NCBI RefSeq assembly: GCF_000321225.1
Contig: NW_004450563.1
Span: forward strand, 249,385 to 313,384
Length of the DNA: 64,000 bases
Direction of reading: 5' to 3'
Source of the DNA: Odobenus rosmarus divergens
Taxonomy: Eukaryota > Chordata > Mammalia > Carnivora > Odobenidae
Both the position numbers and the translations under genes were made by a program. Below, piece after piece: positions 35,372-47,224 of this stretch. Below the pieces are notes generated by a model. That model made no database searches. It was given only the letters and a program-made list of their open reading frames with translations, and was not told where the DNA came from. How positions within the stretch are numbered: position 1 is the stretch's first letter; each line of letters starts with the position of its first letter.

Positions 35372-35880
35372 TCATATAGCTTCTCCCTATACTTGTCCCT
35401 TTGATCTATATATGTACTCATTCCACATTTATGGATATGTCAGATTTTCACATTCCCTCCTTGTTCCTTAATTATTTTTATTTGTATGATCATTTTCAGT
35501 TCTGTCAAAGCAGCCATTATTTTTACATGGCAACTTGGGTTTAAAATGCACATTCATCTCCTTCATTGAATGAGTGAATGAATTAATGATGTGTGTAGGG
35601 TACATGAAGTGATCCCATATGCTTCAGTGAGTAAGAAGAGATTCTAATAGGTTATAGCTTTGGCTAAGCCCCCAAGCTGACTCCAACTCTGATTTTCTTA
35701 GTCCTTTCTTTATTCTTTCACTCTTTTCAACTTTCCATTTCTCTTTGAATCTTCCTAAAGGCATGATCAGCTCTCTTCCTTAAAGATTTTAGTTGATTTA
35801 CTAAGCTTTCTTTTTACTTTCCTCTTTATAGAAATATAACAAGATTAATTTTTAAACACAAGAAGATTTAGATATACCAT
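35372..35880. other. No recognised feature
   Basis: AT-rich unassigned sequence. Confidence 0.5.
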
Positions 35881-35881
35881 C

Positions 35882-36362
35882 TGTATTAGTCTCTAAACAG
35901 AATCAATACAGAATCAATTCATATTCAATCAACATGAATATATACATATATATGAATTGATATGAATATGAATGAATTATATATACATGGCTCATGTGAT
36001 TATGGAGGCTGAAATGTCCTAAGGTCTGCAGTTGGGAAGTTCTAGTCTGAAAGCCATCAGACTCAAGATCCAAGAAGAGCTGATGTTTCAGTTCAAGTTC
36101 AAAGGCAGGAAAGTACCCATGTCCCAGTACAAAGCAGTCAGGCAGGAGAAGTCCCTTCTTACTCACAGGAGGGTTAGCCTTTTTGTTCTATTCAGGCCTT
36201 CAACTGATTGGATGAGGACAGTCCACATTTGGGAAGGCAATCTGCTTCACTCAGGGCACTGGTTAAAATGCTAATCAGATCCAAAAACACCTTCACAGAC
36301 ACACCCAGAATAATGTTTGACCGAGTGGCCTAATCCAGTTGACACATAAAATTAACACCACA
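35882..36362. mobile_element. Ancient LTR-like interspersed repeat, subfamily unresolved
   Basis: It starts TGTATTAGTCTCTAAACAGA and ends CAGTTGACACATAAAATTAA then CACCACA. Inside are GGCCTTCAACTGATTGGATG, AGGACAGTCCACATTTGGGA, GGCAATCTGCTTCACTCA and AATAATGTTTGACC, a phrase set common in mammalian genomes. TG/CA-like ends and about 480 bases suit a solitary LTR. The frames of 80-87 codons here are not genes. Confidence 0.6.
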
Positions 36363-36364
36363 CT

Positions 36365-36547
36365 GTCTCTTTTTTTTCATGTCATTTGGGAGACATTTTT
36401 AGTGCTTATCATTTATGTGGAAAGCAAAACAAATTATTAAGGCAATGGGCTCTCTTATTTAGGCTCTACATAACCAGTAAATAAGAAAATGACAAGCTTT
36501 CTTGGAGATGTACTTAATTTTTTTAAGCTTTAAGATTTTCTAAGTGT
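36365..36547. other. No recognised feature
   Basis: Unassigned sequence before the 151-bp duplicate. Confidence 0.5.
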
Positions 36548-36698
36548 TTTCTATTTTTGGAAAATTTACTATTTGGCTTCAGTGCACCTTTGCTTCTTTA
36601 TACTTTTTGGGACTCTTATCGTTACTGGGCTAATTCATTAAGGAAGGTATTTTATTACCAGTTTCTTTTTTTTTTTTAAAGATTTTATTTATTTATTT
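36548..36698 (+). repeat. 151-bp exact copy of 34351-34501
   Basis: Identical to the source 2197 bases upstream. It ends 20-odd bases into the SINE tail, with no SINE body following. TAAATAAATAAATAAAATTT comes directly after. A complete SINE insertion cannot leave this pattern, so an assembly error or a recent rearrangement is indicated. Confidence 0.93.
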
Positions 36699-36699
36699 T

Positions 36700-37190
36700 A
36701 TAAATAAATAAATAAAATTTATTTCTGAAGAAAATTTCTGAAGAAAATTTACTTTGTAGGATTAAAATTTTAATTATGAGTATTCAATTAAATGTTAATA
36801 TTGAGATTTACTCTTCAGATTTTTATGCAAATATGTCCTCTCTTATGCACAAACTAAAGATAAAGGAGGTTCATAGTAAAGGCTTTTTTTGCAGTTCACT
36901 AAATCATTGATAATTGACTTTGAGGAACATTTTATGCTTATGACATGAAAAGTAATAATAAGTCTACTCTTACCTGATCTACTGGGAAAAAAATTTAGTT
37001 GGTTGATATAGGATGTGGCCACCTAGACAATTTAGAGAGGGACTATCCTTATGGAAAACTGGAAGTGATGCAGCATTTTAGAAAAGAAATGAATAAAAAC
37101 AAACAAAATGAATTTTGATATTTCTCTTTTGTCACTCTAACTGCCACTAATATAGAAATGTATTTAGAGTTTCATATAATTTTAAGGTTG
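36700..37190. other. No recognised feature
   Basis: It begins with (TAAA)n and a 14-base tandem repeat (TTTCTGAAGAAAAT twice, about 36722-36749); otherwise unassigned. Confidence 0.5.
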
Positions 37191-37194
37191 AAAG

Positions 37195-37340
37195 AGCATC
37201 ATATTGTATCTAATTTAGCTATCTTAATATTACAAATGAAAAGGGTGAGGCTAGAAGAGTTACATGACTGTTCGTGAAAAACTTATGCATAAAAGATGTT
37301 TCCCTGCTCTAAACACTGCACCACTACACCTTTCAACATC
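37195..37340 (-). mobile_element. MIR-like relic
   Basis: TACAAATGAAAAGGGTGAGG, CTAGAAGAGTTACATGACTG, then CTCTAAACACTGCACCACTA and CACC follow the pattern of an old tRNA-SINE read in reverse. Confidence 0.5.
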
Positions 37341-37344
37341 CTCT

Positions 37345-38150
37345 GTGGATAGAACACCAGCTCAGGTGACTTGAGTTTTACTCCAAATCTGCCAAACTAG
37401 TATGTGATGTTGATCATGTCAGTCTCTCCTTTTGATGAGGTTGTTGAAAGATATGATCTCTATGATACCTTCCCACTGCAATGGAGAGGAAGGGACATAG
37501 ATATCTAGAAAGAAAGGAATAAATATAAAATAAAATGTAATGGTCTTTACATTGATGAATGAGGGTGGTATGCAATAAACAACTTATTTTCATTTCTTTC
37601 TCTAGAGATTTCTTCTCAAAATAGAAAGATTATTAAGCATTTACCTACAGGATACTAAATTAACTATGTTATGGTAAAGTTAATATTAATCTTTTAAATG
37701 GCCTTGATTGATAATTCAGATTATCAACACAGTTTTGCTAATCAAATTATAAAATAAATATTTTAACTTAATTTTCCAAAATGTGAATTTTTTATTGGCT
37801 GCCTTTAGTTTCCTTTTGAAATGTACTGAATTCTTTGTTCAGTGACATAATGCCGTATCTTATCAGGGCTTCTAAAGGAAAAACACCTCCACCAAACCAA
37901 GTACTCCTAAGTAAAATTCTCTTCAAAATCTAATCATTTGATTTGTGAAAAGGTTCTATCTAAAATTCAACAAATTGAAAATAAAGATTGCAAAATATGC
38001 TATAAGGAGTATATGACATGGTGTGATGTCATCTTAATGAATGACACCATGGACTAAGTAAACTTTTTAATAAAAGTTGAAGGAATTCATTGTCAGAGCA
38101 TATGAGAATATCAATAATTGGCTAACATGCTTCTCATTTCAACACACATC
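37345..38150. other. No recognised feature
   Basis: AT-rich unassigned sequence. Confidence 0.5.
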
Positions 38151-38164
38151 TAAAATGCCATGGA

Positions 38165-38372
38165 GGGGCGCCTGGGTGGCTCAGTTGTTAAGCGTCTGCC
38201 TTCGGCTCAGGTCATGATCCCAGGGTCCTGGGATCGAGCCCCACATCGGGCTCCCCGCTCCGCGGGAAGCCTGCTTCTCCCCCCTGCTTGTGTTCCCTCT
38301 CTCGCTGTGTCTCTCACTGTCAGATAAATAAAAAAAAAAAAATCTTTAAAAAAATAAAAAAATAAATAAAAA
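38165..38372 (+). mobile_element. Carnivora tRNA-derived SINE, full length and consensus-like
   Basis: Head GGGGCGCCTGGGTGGCTCAG, B box GGGATCGAGCCCC, tail with several A-rich/TAAA blocks. Exact 14-base target duplication TAAAATGCCATGGA at 38151-38164 and 38373-38386. The perfect duplication and consensus body indicate a young insertion. Confidence 0.97.
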
Positions 38373-38386
38373 TAAAATGCCATGGA

Positions 38387-38640
38387 ACTACGTTCTGGCT
38401 GCTGAAAAGTACATAACTGAATCTACTTTTAACCACTGAAGTAAGTTTTTCCCACTATTTTCTTTTTTATTGCTTATAAAATATATATTCTTTTCATTGA
38501 TCATATTTACTGATGCATATGTATATATTTACACACACAGCACAAGATTTCAGCTTCTTTGAATGTTTTTGACATAATTGCGATAGTTTTCGTTATGTTG
38601 AACTAGTAAGTCTGACTGGAAATTAAAACAAAACTTATGC
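38387..38640. other. No recognised feature
   Basis: Short unassigned spacer between two SINEs. Confidence 0.5.
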
Positions 38641-38641
38641 A

Positions 38642-38843
38642 GGGGCACCTGGGTGGCTCAGTTGGTTAAGAGTCTGCCTTTAGCTCAGGTCATGATCTCA
38701 GGGCCCTGGGATTGAGTCCCGCATCAGGCTCCCTGCTCAGCAGGGAGTCTACTTCTCCCTCTCTGTCTGCCCCTCCCCCTGCTCATGCTAGCTCGCTCTC
38801 TTTCTCTCTCTCTCTCTCTCAAATAAACAAAATCTTTTTTAAA
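38642..38843 (+). mobile_element. Carnivora tRNA-derived SINE
   Basis: Head GGGGCACCTGGGTGGCTCAG, B box GGGATTGAGTCCC, a (TC)n run before the tail. No clear target duplication. Confidence 0.94.
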
Positions 38844-38849
38844 AATGTT

Positions 38850-39250
38850 GTGCATTTGTGAAAATATTTTTAAAGAAAATCCCATATGAGTGCATTATTT
38901 ACTATGGTCAATTTAATTGTACTTTTCCCAACAAAAATAGCATAGGTAATTTCATAGACAATCTACAGTCTTATCCTACACTCTCTTACAACAAAGCCTG
39001 AGGCAAGGGTTAAGTGCCAATGGGTTATGTGGTGGATGTTACCCCAGGCCAGCAAGGGAGAGGGAAAGGAAAGGAAGAGGGCAGAATGGAAAACAATGAG
39101 AGGTGACACGTTATTCCACCAGTCTCTGTTTCACACCAAGTTGTATGACAGATGCAGTCACGGGGCAAGCAGACATCAGACAGGCAGTTGATTAAAAATG
39201 TCATAGAATAGTCCATAGGAGGGGGAAAAGACTAAATTTCACTGTTCTAT
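38850..39250. other. No recognised feature
   Basis: Unassigned sequence with a purine-rich patch (39055-39080). Confidence 0.5.
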
Positions 39251-39269
39251 TTACAGCTTCTTATTGGTC

Positions 39270-39590
39270 AGAATATATCCTGTGAAGAATTAAAGTTTTT
39301 CTTCTTTAGAGTTGTTTTCTTGGACCTTTCCCCTTTACCAGTTTCTCCAGAAGCTCCACCTATGGCCTGAGATGTTGAGCTTCCTCCATTCCTGGAAGTG
39401 ATCAGAAATGGGAGGAAGTCAAGGTATGCATGGGTTTCAAGAGCAACAGTAACCAAGGATGAACCTTCTTGAGCAAGTGCCTAATTAGCCAAGGTGGTAC
39501 ATTTGAAAGCATGACTTTGGAAAGAAGTAGCTGCAGATGCAGCTGGGGCAGCGGAAGTTGCTAATCTGAAATTTGAGGAGACACAGGATA
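39270..39590 (-). pseudogene. Possible decayed coding remnant, identity unknown
   Basis: Read on the minus strand, one frame stays coherent for about 100 codons with a single internal stop. It is Ala/Ser-rich upstream, then a Gly/Ser/Lys-rich end (residues around SSTSQAIGGASGETGKG) before a stop at 39268. Composition is less AT-driven than the surroundings. I do not recognise the protein; no poly-A tail or intron structure is visible. It may be chance. Confidence 0.2.
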
Positions 39591-39655
39591 TTTGAGAAAT
39601 CTACAGTAGCTCCTTGAGTGTTCTACATATTTCATGCATATCATATGTATTTTTT

Positions 39656-39844
39656 TTTTAAAGATTTTATTTATTTATTTGAGAGAGAGAATGAGATAGA
39701 GAGAGCACGAGAGAGGGGAGGGTCAGAGGGAGAAGCAGACTCACCGCCGAGCAGGGAGCCCGATGCGGGACCCGATCCCGGGACTCCAGGATCACGACCC
39801 GAGCCGAAGGCAGTCGCTCAACCAACTGAGCCACCCAGGCGCCC
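39656..39844 (-). mobile_element. Carnivora tRNA-derived SINE, full length
   Basis: Reverse copy ending GAGCCACCCAGGCGCCC. Target duplication TCATATGTATTTTT at 39641-39654 and 39845-39858. Many CpG sites are retained (CCGATCCCGGGA, ACGACCCGAGCCG), suggesting a young copy. Confidence 0.96.
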
Positions 39845-39859
39845 TCATATGTATTTTTG

Positions 39860-41150
39860 ATAGCTGACTGGTACCTAACTTTTGGATGGTATTTTAATAC
39901 ACACAAGCAGCAGAACTGTAACCTAAATGCATCGCAGATTTTGCTTTTTTTTCTCTTTAAAGACCAAATTATCTAGTAAGAATTAGCAAATATAAATAGA
40001 GTAACTGGTACCATATTTAAAAACACATCCACTGCAATTTGGTCTGATCAGCTTTGCCACTGTTATTATTTTCCCTTTAAGACAGCAAAGTGCATAGCAT
40101 GCGAAGATTTACAAATTTTCCCAGATCATCAGACTAACAACAGCATTTGTCAAACTGTCTTGTAAAATGTCAAGTTGCAACCAATGATTTTAAATATGCA
40201 GAACCTTGATATATCACCAATTTATACATCTAAACTTTAGTTCTATTTCTAAAAGCATAATTTTAGTGAATAAGTAAATTTTTCTTAGTTTATACCTTTG
40301 ATTTTTTTCCTCTTCAGCATAAAATAGACTAGTTCTTTTGTGTAAATTTATGGGGTGAAGCTAATTGTCCCCTGTTATCATTCAATGAGGAGGTAGCCCC
40401 AAAATAGGTGCAGAGAAAATTTATCCCAAAGATTTACAAAGACAGAATTATTAATTGTCCACAAGCTGCAAGTGAATCCACTCTCATAAATTGACTCAGG
40501 AAAATCATGATCAAATGGGTTTCAAACAAGCCTGGATCAGGGAGAGCTCTGTGTTGCTTCAGAAGGAATCAATGCCATGATACACATTTTTACACATCTT
40601 ACTGCATTAAACAGATGCTATACATAATTTTCTTGAAGGTACACTAGTTTTTAAGATTTCTTTCAATTATGCATTTAAATGAAATCAGAAAAAAGTTATT
40701 CCCAAAATATAATACACAATTTGTTTCAAAATGACAATATGTTAAGATATCCTAAAACTTTGACCTATACTTCTGTCATAGTAAGAAACTCAGATTATTT
40801 GTGGGAAGTCTATTCTCATCTGGAAATTAGAATTACATTATTAGGGACTGTGATGGTTATTGGATTAAACAAATAAATGCATCTCATATAGGAGAAGATT
40901 CAATAAAACTTGGTGTGACTAAGGATTTATTAGATTTATACTGCAATATCCCTTGTAATGTATCGATTTTATACAGTTTTACATTTTAAATGTTTGCCAA
41001 TGAAATATGTACAGCATACAGAATTTTAGATTCTTAATTTAAATTATTGAGTGTATTACTGTTCAAGGCTTTAAAAAGCAAATTTTATTTGAAATTAACT
41101 GTTTAAGAGTATAGGATTTGAGTAGTATTACTAACTAATGCTTTATCTTT
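39860..41150. other. No recognised feature
   Basis: About 1.3 kb of AT-rich unassigned sequence. Confidence 0.5.
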
Positions 41151-41165
41151 AAAATACATATTTTA

Positions 41166-41355
41166 GGGGTGCCTGGGTGGCTCAGTCAGTTAAGCATCTG
41201 CCTCCGGCTCAGGTCATGATCCGAGGGTCCTGGGATTGAGATCCATGTCTGGCTCCTTGCTCAGCGGGGAGTCTGCTTCTCCCTGTCTGCCCCTCCCCCT
41301 GCTTGTGTTTTCTGTCTCAAACAAATAAGTAAAATCCTTAAAAAAATAAAAAAAT
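41166..41355 (+). mobile_element. Carnivora tRNA-derived SINE, full length
   Basis: Head GGGGTGCCTGGGTGGCTCAG; B box mutated (GATTGAGATCC). Exact 15-base target duplication AAAATACATATTTTA at 41151-41165 and 41356-41370. Confidence 0.96.
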
Positions 41356-41370
41356 AAAATACATATTTTA

Positions 41371-41555
41371 TACTATTAATAATATCACCTTCCTCAGTTA
41401 AGTGCTGGAAATACCAAAGATACGTGTCCAAAACTAGTTTAATATGAGCACAGATATTTGTGCTCTTTCATGAGTGAAGATTTCTTGACCTAAATAAGGT
41501 CAGTAGCTTCGATTCATTTTTGTAGTCATCTTTGTATGTGTGTATTAAGTGAATG
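41371..41555. other. No recognised feature
   Basis: Short unassigned stretch. Confidence 0.5.
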
Positions 41556-41559
41556 TATG

Positions 41560-41690
41560 ATCAACATTTTCTTTCTTCATTAACAAGTGTTTGTCTGTGC
41601 TAGATGTTATGTTGCACATGGAAGAATAATGCCAAGGTAAGATTACCGGCCCTGCCTTCACAGCGTTTTCAGTCTTGCATTTTTTCCTTT
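41560..41690. mobile_element. Ancient mammalian interspersed repeat, family unresolved
   Basis: GTGTTTGTCTGTGCTAGATG, then GATTACCGGCCCTGCCTTCA and CAGCGTTTTCAGTC, resemble the repeat at 6520. Confidence 0.4.
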
Positions 41691-41694
41691 AGGC

Positions 41695-44035
41695 ATCATG
41701 CATTTGTATGTTTGACTAATCTTCAGATTTCAGTCCATGGCCACAGAATATAGGAAACTAACCCATATATATCATTGAGACTATGATCTTTAACTAATTA
41801 GTGCTTTCAACAAACCGAACACTTAAAAGTTAAAAATTATAGATCCATCATACTTTTCCAAAATACAGTAATATTTTGAATATTTTAACCAAAGAAGTTT
41901 TTACCGTCTATGATTGATATCTACACCAACACAGTTTTAGATTTAGTACTCTGGTGTACAGCTTTTGTTTTGGCATAATATCCACACTTAAGCAGAATCA
42001 AATGAATAATTTCATGATTTTTGTATCTTTGTGTATATGATGCTATTGCTGTTATAGATGTATACTATACCCAAGTAGTTTGGGGAACAATGTCTAAAAT
42101 ATCTATAGTATTTTATACCTCGCATTTTCTTAAGTTCAATTTTAATATGTTCTATGTAATGTTATAGTAATATGCATTCATTTATTCTTAGAATTGATAA
42201 AAAATGAAATGATCTAGCACTATATAATTTAATAAAAATGTCTTTTTTATGATCATCTGGATTTCAGTATGATTTTTTCAATGTCAATCTAGTCTAGCTT
42301 CAATAACCTGTCAAGACAACTCTGTCTTTTTTTTTTCCTGTAATAAGCACCAATTCTACCAAGAAAATACTGTGCATAGATTAATCCTTTTTACTGAAAA
42401 AGAATTATTCATAATTGCAAGTGGACTTTAGATAAGCTAATACCTAAAGAGAATTATTTATGGGTCTAGGTAAAAATGTGGCTCAATGAAAGTCTTCCAG
42501 CAGAACTGCAGATAGACAAAACAAATCGGGTAATAATGAGGGCAAGAAGATTGGTTAGATTTCTGGATAATTTCATTTCAAGATCCCTTGGAACAAATAT
42601 TTACAGAGTTATAAAATATGATGGACCAGAGTTCAGGAGATAACTCTCTTAGGATCAAGGACAGAAGATTCCAAGATAGAGTGAAAACTAAATCAAAAGC
42701 CTTTTTTTGAATTTTAACAAGTGAATATGGCTTCTTTTTTTTTACCTGAAACAAAGGATTTTCAAGCGTTGTTCAAACTAAAGATCTTTCTTTCTGTACA
42801 ACAAGCAGTGTTACAAAGTGTGTTGACCCTGATTCTTACTCCATTCTGCAATCAAATTACTTAATTAACAAAATAACTGTGTTTTTGCTTAATCAACAAA
42901 TAACTGGAGTTTCTCAAATTTCTAGCCTCCCGTGTTTTATCTTCACTATGCTGATAAAATTTTTTATCAGCACTCTAAGAAGGTCATACTTTGACCTGAG
43001 AGTTCTAAGGATCTGAGGGGGTCCTGCATTGCTGTCTGCATTGCGGGATTCCTCTACTGATCATCTTTGTCCTCCCCATCCCCAGCTCTTCTTGCTTCTC
43101 AGCTCCGTCTCCACCTTATCCTTCCTCTTATACCTTATTATTTGCAACATTAGTTTCTGACTCGGTGATTTATGTGCATATTACATATTAACAAATACAA
43201 CACTAGATCTCAGAATTTTTTATGACAATTCAGTAACTTATAGGAGAATATTTTGTGTTTACTTCTTCTGAGTTCAACACTTAAGAACCGTCAGTTACTG
43301 ATCGGCATTTCTAGGCCATCGCTATGAGAAAGGTTTCTGTAAAGTATAAGGCATTATTTCACCTCTAATTTTTTTTCCTTTCAGGGTTTTCAACGTAATT
43401 TTTAGGTCTGCCTCTTCCTTCATATGTCTATGACAAACATCTTAGGTGAATTGCAGTTGTAACTATTTGTTCTAAATTTATTTTTCTACTACCTAAAGAA
43501 TATGAAAGTGTTGAGGATAAATCTAGAATAAAATGAATGAAGAAAGGATAAAATATGGATTTTAATAGAGCATCTGATTCAGAATAGAAACTAAATTGGA
43601 AAGGAAATAGAGGTAAAGAAATGTCCTTTTGCAAATTAATTATGACCTTACTTACATATAGCAAATCCTGCTTTCAACACCCTGGTGGTATTTTAACCCA
43701 TCTTGTTTTCTTAACTGAAATTATAATATTATAATGCAAAATATGACATAGTTTCATTTATTAAAAAGTGGTCTCTATTTTAATCACACAGAAGACTAAG
43801 GAAATTTTCTTACCTCTCCCCTCAAATGTTTGTGGCTTAGCTCTTTTTCACACAGATCAACTTAATTAATTCTACTTTATTCAATATTCCTTTTCCTCTT
43901 CCTCTTCTATCTTGGCTCAAAACTGCAAGCACACACAAGCACCTGGTGGAAAGGGGATGGTTGTACAAGTTACTGAATCTGAGTATTTTACTCTTCATAT
44001 GAATCTTAACAATGTTTTGTCCTTCTGCATGTCCC
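41695..44035. other. No recognised feature
   Basis: About 2.3 kb unassigned, AT-rich apart from a more GC-rich patch near 43010-43130. A 22-bp palindromic hairpin lies at 42950-42971. Confidence 0.5.
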
Positions 44036-44039
44036 TTCT

Positions 44040-44480
44040 AAGTCAGTGATCAATGGGGTTTCTGGTGGTTTTGTGTCCATGAAAAATGTCAAGAGCACAG
44101 CCTGCTGAACCTTACATGGCTGGTGGCATTTCTCTGCACTTGAAGTATGTAATCCACCTTTGGTTCTATAACATGTTCTAAAAATGGTTCTCCAGGCTTC
44201 AGGCTATGGATAGTAAATCTTGAAGATTTCCATTTTTGTTTTTGTTTTGGTAACATGTTCCAAAGACTTTGAATCACCAAGTATCATATCAGGAGCCAAA
44301 TCCCCATAGAATCTGGACAAAAGTCTCCTTTGGTCCCTGAATGTCTAACATCACTGTCCACATTGTCCAGAAAGACTGGTTTCTGAAGAATCTGCGGAGA
44401 CTGTGTTAAAACTTATTTTAAATCTCAGTATCACAAGGGAAGTTTTAGGCTTTTTCAATAACTAATGGAGGTGTATTTGG
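44040..44480 (-). pseudogene. Possible decayed coding remnant, identity unknown
   Basis: On the minus strand, codon-like sequence runs for over 400 bases if frame changes are allowed. One frame reads through Pro-Val-Phe-Leu-Asp-Asn-Val-Asp and Gly-Thr-Lys-Gly-Asp-Phe-Cys-Pro (about 44292-44385). Another covers 44089-44280 (63 codons, with EPFLEHVIEPKVDYI). Several stops and shifts would be needed, as in a processed pseudogene. I cannot name a parent and chance is a real alternative. Confidence 0.2.
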
Positions 44481-44689
44481 TTTTCAGAAAAGTCCATCCA
44501 GTTGCATTTTGCCCAGTAGGTCCAAAATTATGATGTTGATCTCAGAGTGATTTCCATCATTGTCTTTTAATTTTGTGGTATTATTCTATAGCCAACAGAG
44601 TTCATGTTTCTCAGTTAGCTAAAGACAGATGTTTCATAACACACACTCCAAGAATCTAGCACGCAACATAGTAAGCATTTATGTCTCAC

Positions 44690-45024
44690 TTACATGTCTG
44701 TATTGTGGTTGATGACTGACTGGCTGCTCCAGGTTGAGTTCCAATGAGCTTGGTCTACATCTGTTCCACATGACTTTGATTCTTCTGGGATCACAGGCTA
44801 CCATGGCATGTCCTCATGGTGATTATGAAAGCTCAAGAAAGCAAAAAGAGACATACTGTTTCTTGAGACGACAACCTATAACAAGTACACATGCCACTGG
44901 CCACAACCAGTTAGCAGGCCAAGTCCAAATCAGTGAGGCAGAAGAGCACACCCCACCTGCCGTGGGAGAGGAAAGGGAGTGTGGAGTTGCTGAACAATCA
45001 CCCAAATTTTACAATGTCCAGTGA
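44690..45024. mobile_element. Ancient LTR-like interspersed repeat, subfamily unresolved
   Basis: GACTGACTGGCTGCTCCAGG, CTGGGATCACAGGCTACCAT, GGCATGTCCTCATGGTGATT and ACATGCCACTGGCCACAACC, then ACACCCCACCTGCCGTGGGA, form a phrase set I know from mammalian repeats. The 96-codon frame here (44734-45024) is repeat-derived. Confidence 0.6.
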
Positions 45025-45029
45025 AATTG

Positions 45030-46680
45030 TTACTCTTTTGGATTCTAATTCTAACAATGACAATTCAGCTTCAGAGCACTAAATTATGGCTCCCAAAATA
45101 TAAACTATAGATTCAATTAGGAAGCTTTGGGCTACAACTAATGGAACTTTTTATTCACACCGATTTAAACAATAAAGACATTTTTAGGAAATCTAGAGGT
45201 AGTGCTGATTTTAAAGCTGGTTATTTAGCACCCAGCAGGGCCCTACAAATCCCTTGAATCTTTCAATACCTGTCTCTGCTATTTTCAGCATTCTTTTCAC
45301 CCTCAGGATTGTTGTTGTGTGGGCACTCTTTCAGAATTTGTGATAAAAGATGACAACATAAGAGGAAGAAGAAAGAATACAACTTCTTATATGGTCTCTA
45401 TGGGCAGATGTAAAACTTCTCCAGGAAACCTCTGTAAATTTTCCCAGGTATTTCATGGGCTGAAACTGGGTTACATACCCATTTTTGCACCACTCAATTG
45501 TATGGGAATGATCTTATCTTTAGATCAATCATTCCTACCTCTGGAGCTGGCAGTAAAGGTCAATATTTTTCAATGCTCATGTCTTTGATTTATTTGTTTT
45601 GTTTTGTTTTGTTTTTTATGGGAGGGGGTGATTTGAGGGAAGGTGAGTCAGACACTGGATCCATATCAGAATTTTATAAGGAAGAAGGGGAAATGGATAT
45701 TGGATATTAGCAAACAGTATACCCTACAATTACATAAGGCTCATTGTTCATTATTCTTTTGCTTATCTCAAGAGAGGACTGCATTTAAAGAAACAAGATT
45801 CAAACACCCAGATAATTAACCTTCCATACAGCTCATGCCAAATTCCAAAGAAATACATTCACATGCATTGTAAAAAATTTTTTAAATCTTTATACATCTC
45901 TCTCACTACAAATACTGAGTTGACCCAAAGCAGTCATTTCCATGCCAAACTTATAAAATACCCTCACAGATCACCCTTTTATTTTTTCCCTTCCTACCTT
46001 TTCTTTCATCTCTTTACTATGCATAGTAATTTAATTATCTGACATACTTCAATTTTCTCGTCTCCCATAATTCAGATTTTACCCAACAAAAGTGACTAAG
46101 AAGCTGACCCGGAAAATATGAAGCCTGCATCTTTCTAAGGGGATAGAGAAGGAAAACATTTGCAAATAATTTTAATGTAACATTTTCCTTTTTTTATTGC
46201 TATCATGTATATATATAAAAATATAAATTAATCTGAAAGGTGACAGATATTCTCAACATCTTATGAAATCCCAAAGGAAGTTGAACATAATCCATCTCTT
46301 CTTATAATAGTTCATTACAGTGCACCTTCATTAATATTTCTAAGTCATCTAGTTCCATTGTATCTGGTAAAGGATATTTATATACATATAAAAGCCATTT
46401 TAATCTTTAAAAAATGCCTATTAAACCTGCCTCCATTTTAGAACTTCCATATTTGTAAACGTACACATGATCACTATGTCCACAGACTTAACTCTGCCCA
46501 TGTTTTAGCTGTTTTTCTTCTTTTATTTAGTTAAGATTACTTTGTAGAATAACTCACCTGTCTGCACATTCTTTTTCCTCTTGAATGTATATTTATTGTT
46601 TGCCTTTTGTAAATGTCAATATGGACTTAATGCTTTCCACAGGCTCAGCTGATCTCAATTTAGTGTAATCATTGATTACT
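45030..46680. other. No recognised feature
   Basis: Unassigned sequence. It contains a (TTTTG)n run at 45593-45617. An 89-codon open frame (45319-45588) has no domain. Confidence 0.45.
45593..45617 (+). repeat. (TTTTG)n short tandem repeat
   Basis: Four TTTTG units with a T-rich end. Confidence 0.9.
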
Positions 46681-46683
46681 TTT

Positions 46684-46735
46684 TAAAAAATTTTAATTTC
46701 AGTATAGATAACATACAGTGTTATATTTCACTTAC
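46684..46735 (-). mobile_element. L1 3'-terminal fragment
   Basis: TTTAATTTCAGTATAGATAA and CATACAGTGTTATATTTCAC are the reverse of an L1M 3' end. Only about 50 bases remain. Confidence 0.6.
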
Positions 46736-46739
46736 CTAC

Positions 46740-47222
46740 ACTTTATTTTCTTGGTTTCAAGAAAGGATTGCAGTCATCATTAAAATGTGAACCTACCCAG
46801 AAGAAAAGGACAGTACAAAAGTTAAATAAAAAATAGGATTCTTTTATCAGAGAATTTAGGATCTTAGGGTTTACATTCAAACTTGCCCTAATAGAAAAGA
46901 ACATGTTCCGGTGAATGTATTTCTTATATTTCTTGAGACTAGTTTATATACTTAACGCATACATACATATACACACAATATTTCTAATATTTAGAAATAC
47001 ATACAGTGTTTCTATTTGGATTCCATAGTTAAACAATTTATCTCTTTAAATTTCACCTTTATTTTGCCCTCCATGTCAACGGGTGATACAAACTACCATT
47101 GACAAGTAAATGTTAAATCTCTACGTCATACTGGTGGAATGGCTGCAGCCAAAAAATAAGGCATGTTAAAGAATTTTGAACTGTGCTATTTTATTATTTT
47201 TCCAAAATATTTTATTATATTT
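46740..47222. other. No recognised feature
   Basis: Unassigned AT-rich sequence. Confidence 0.5.
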
Positions 47223-47224
47223 TC

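Noticed and set aside
38165..38240. tRNA-like head with A and B boxes
   Set aside because: This is the tRNA-related region of the SINE, repeated 23 times; it has no foldable cloverleaf or acceptor end as a tRNA gene would.
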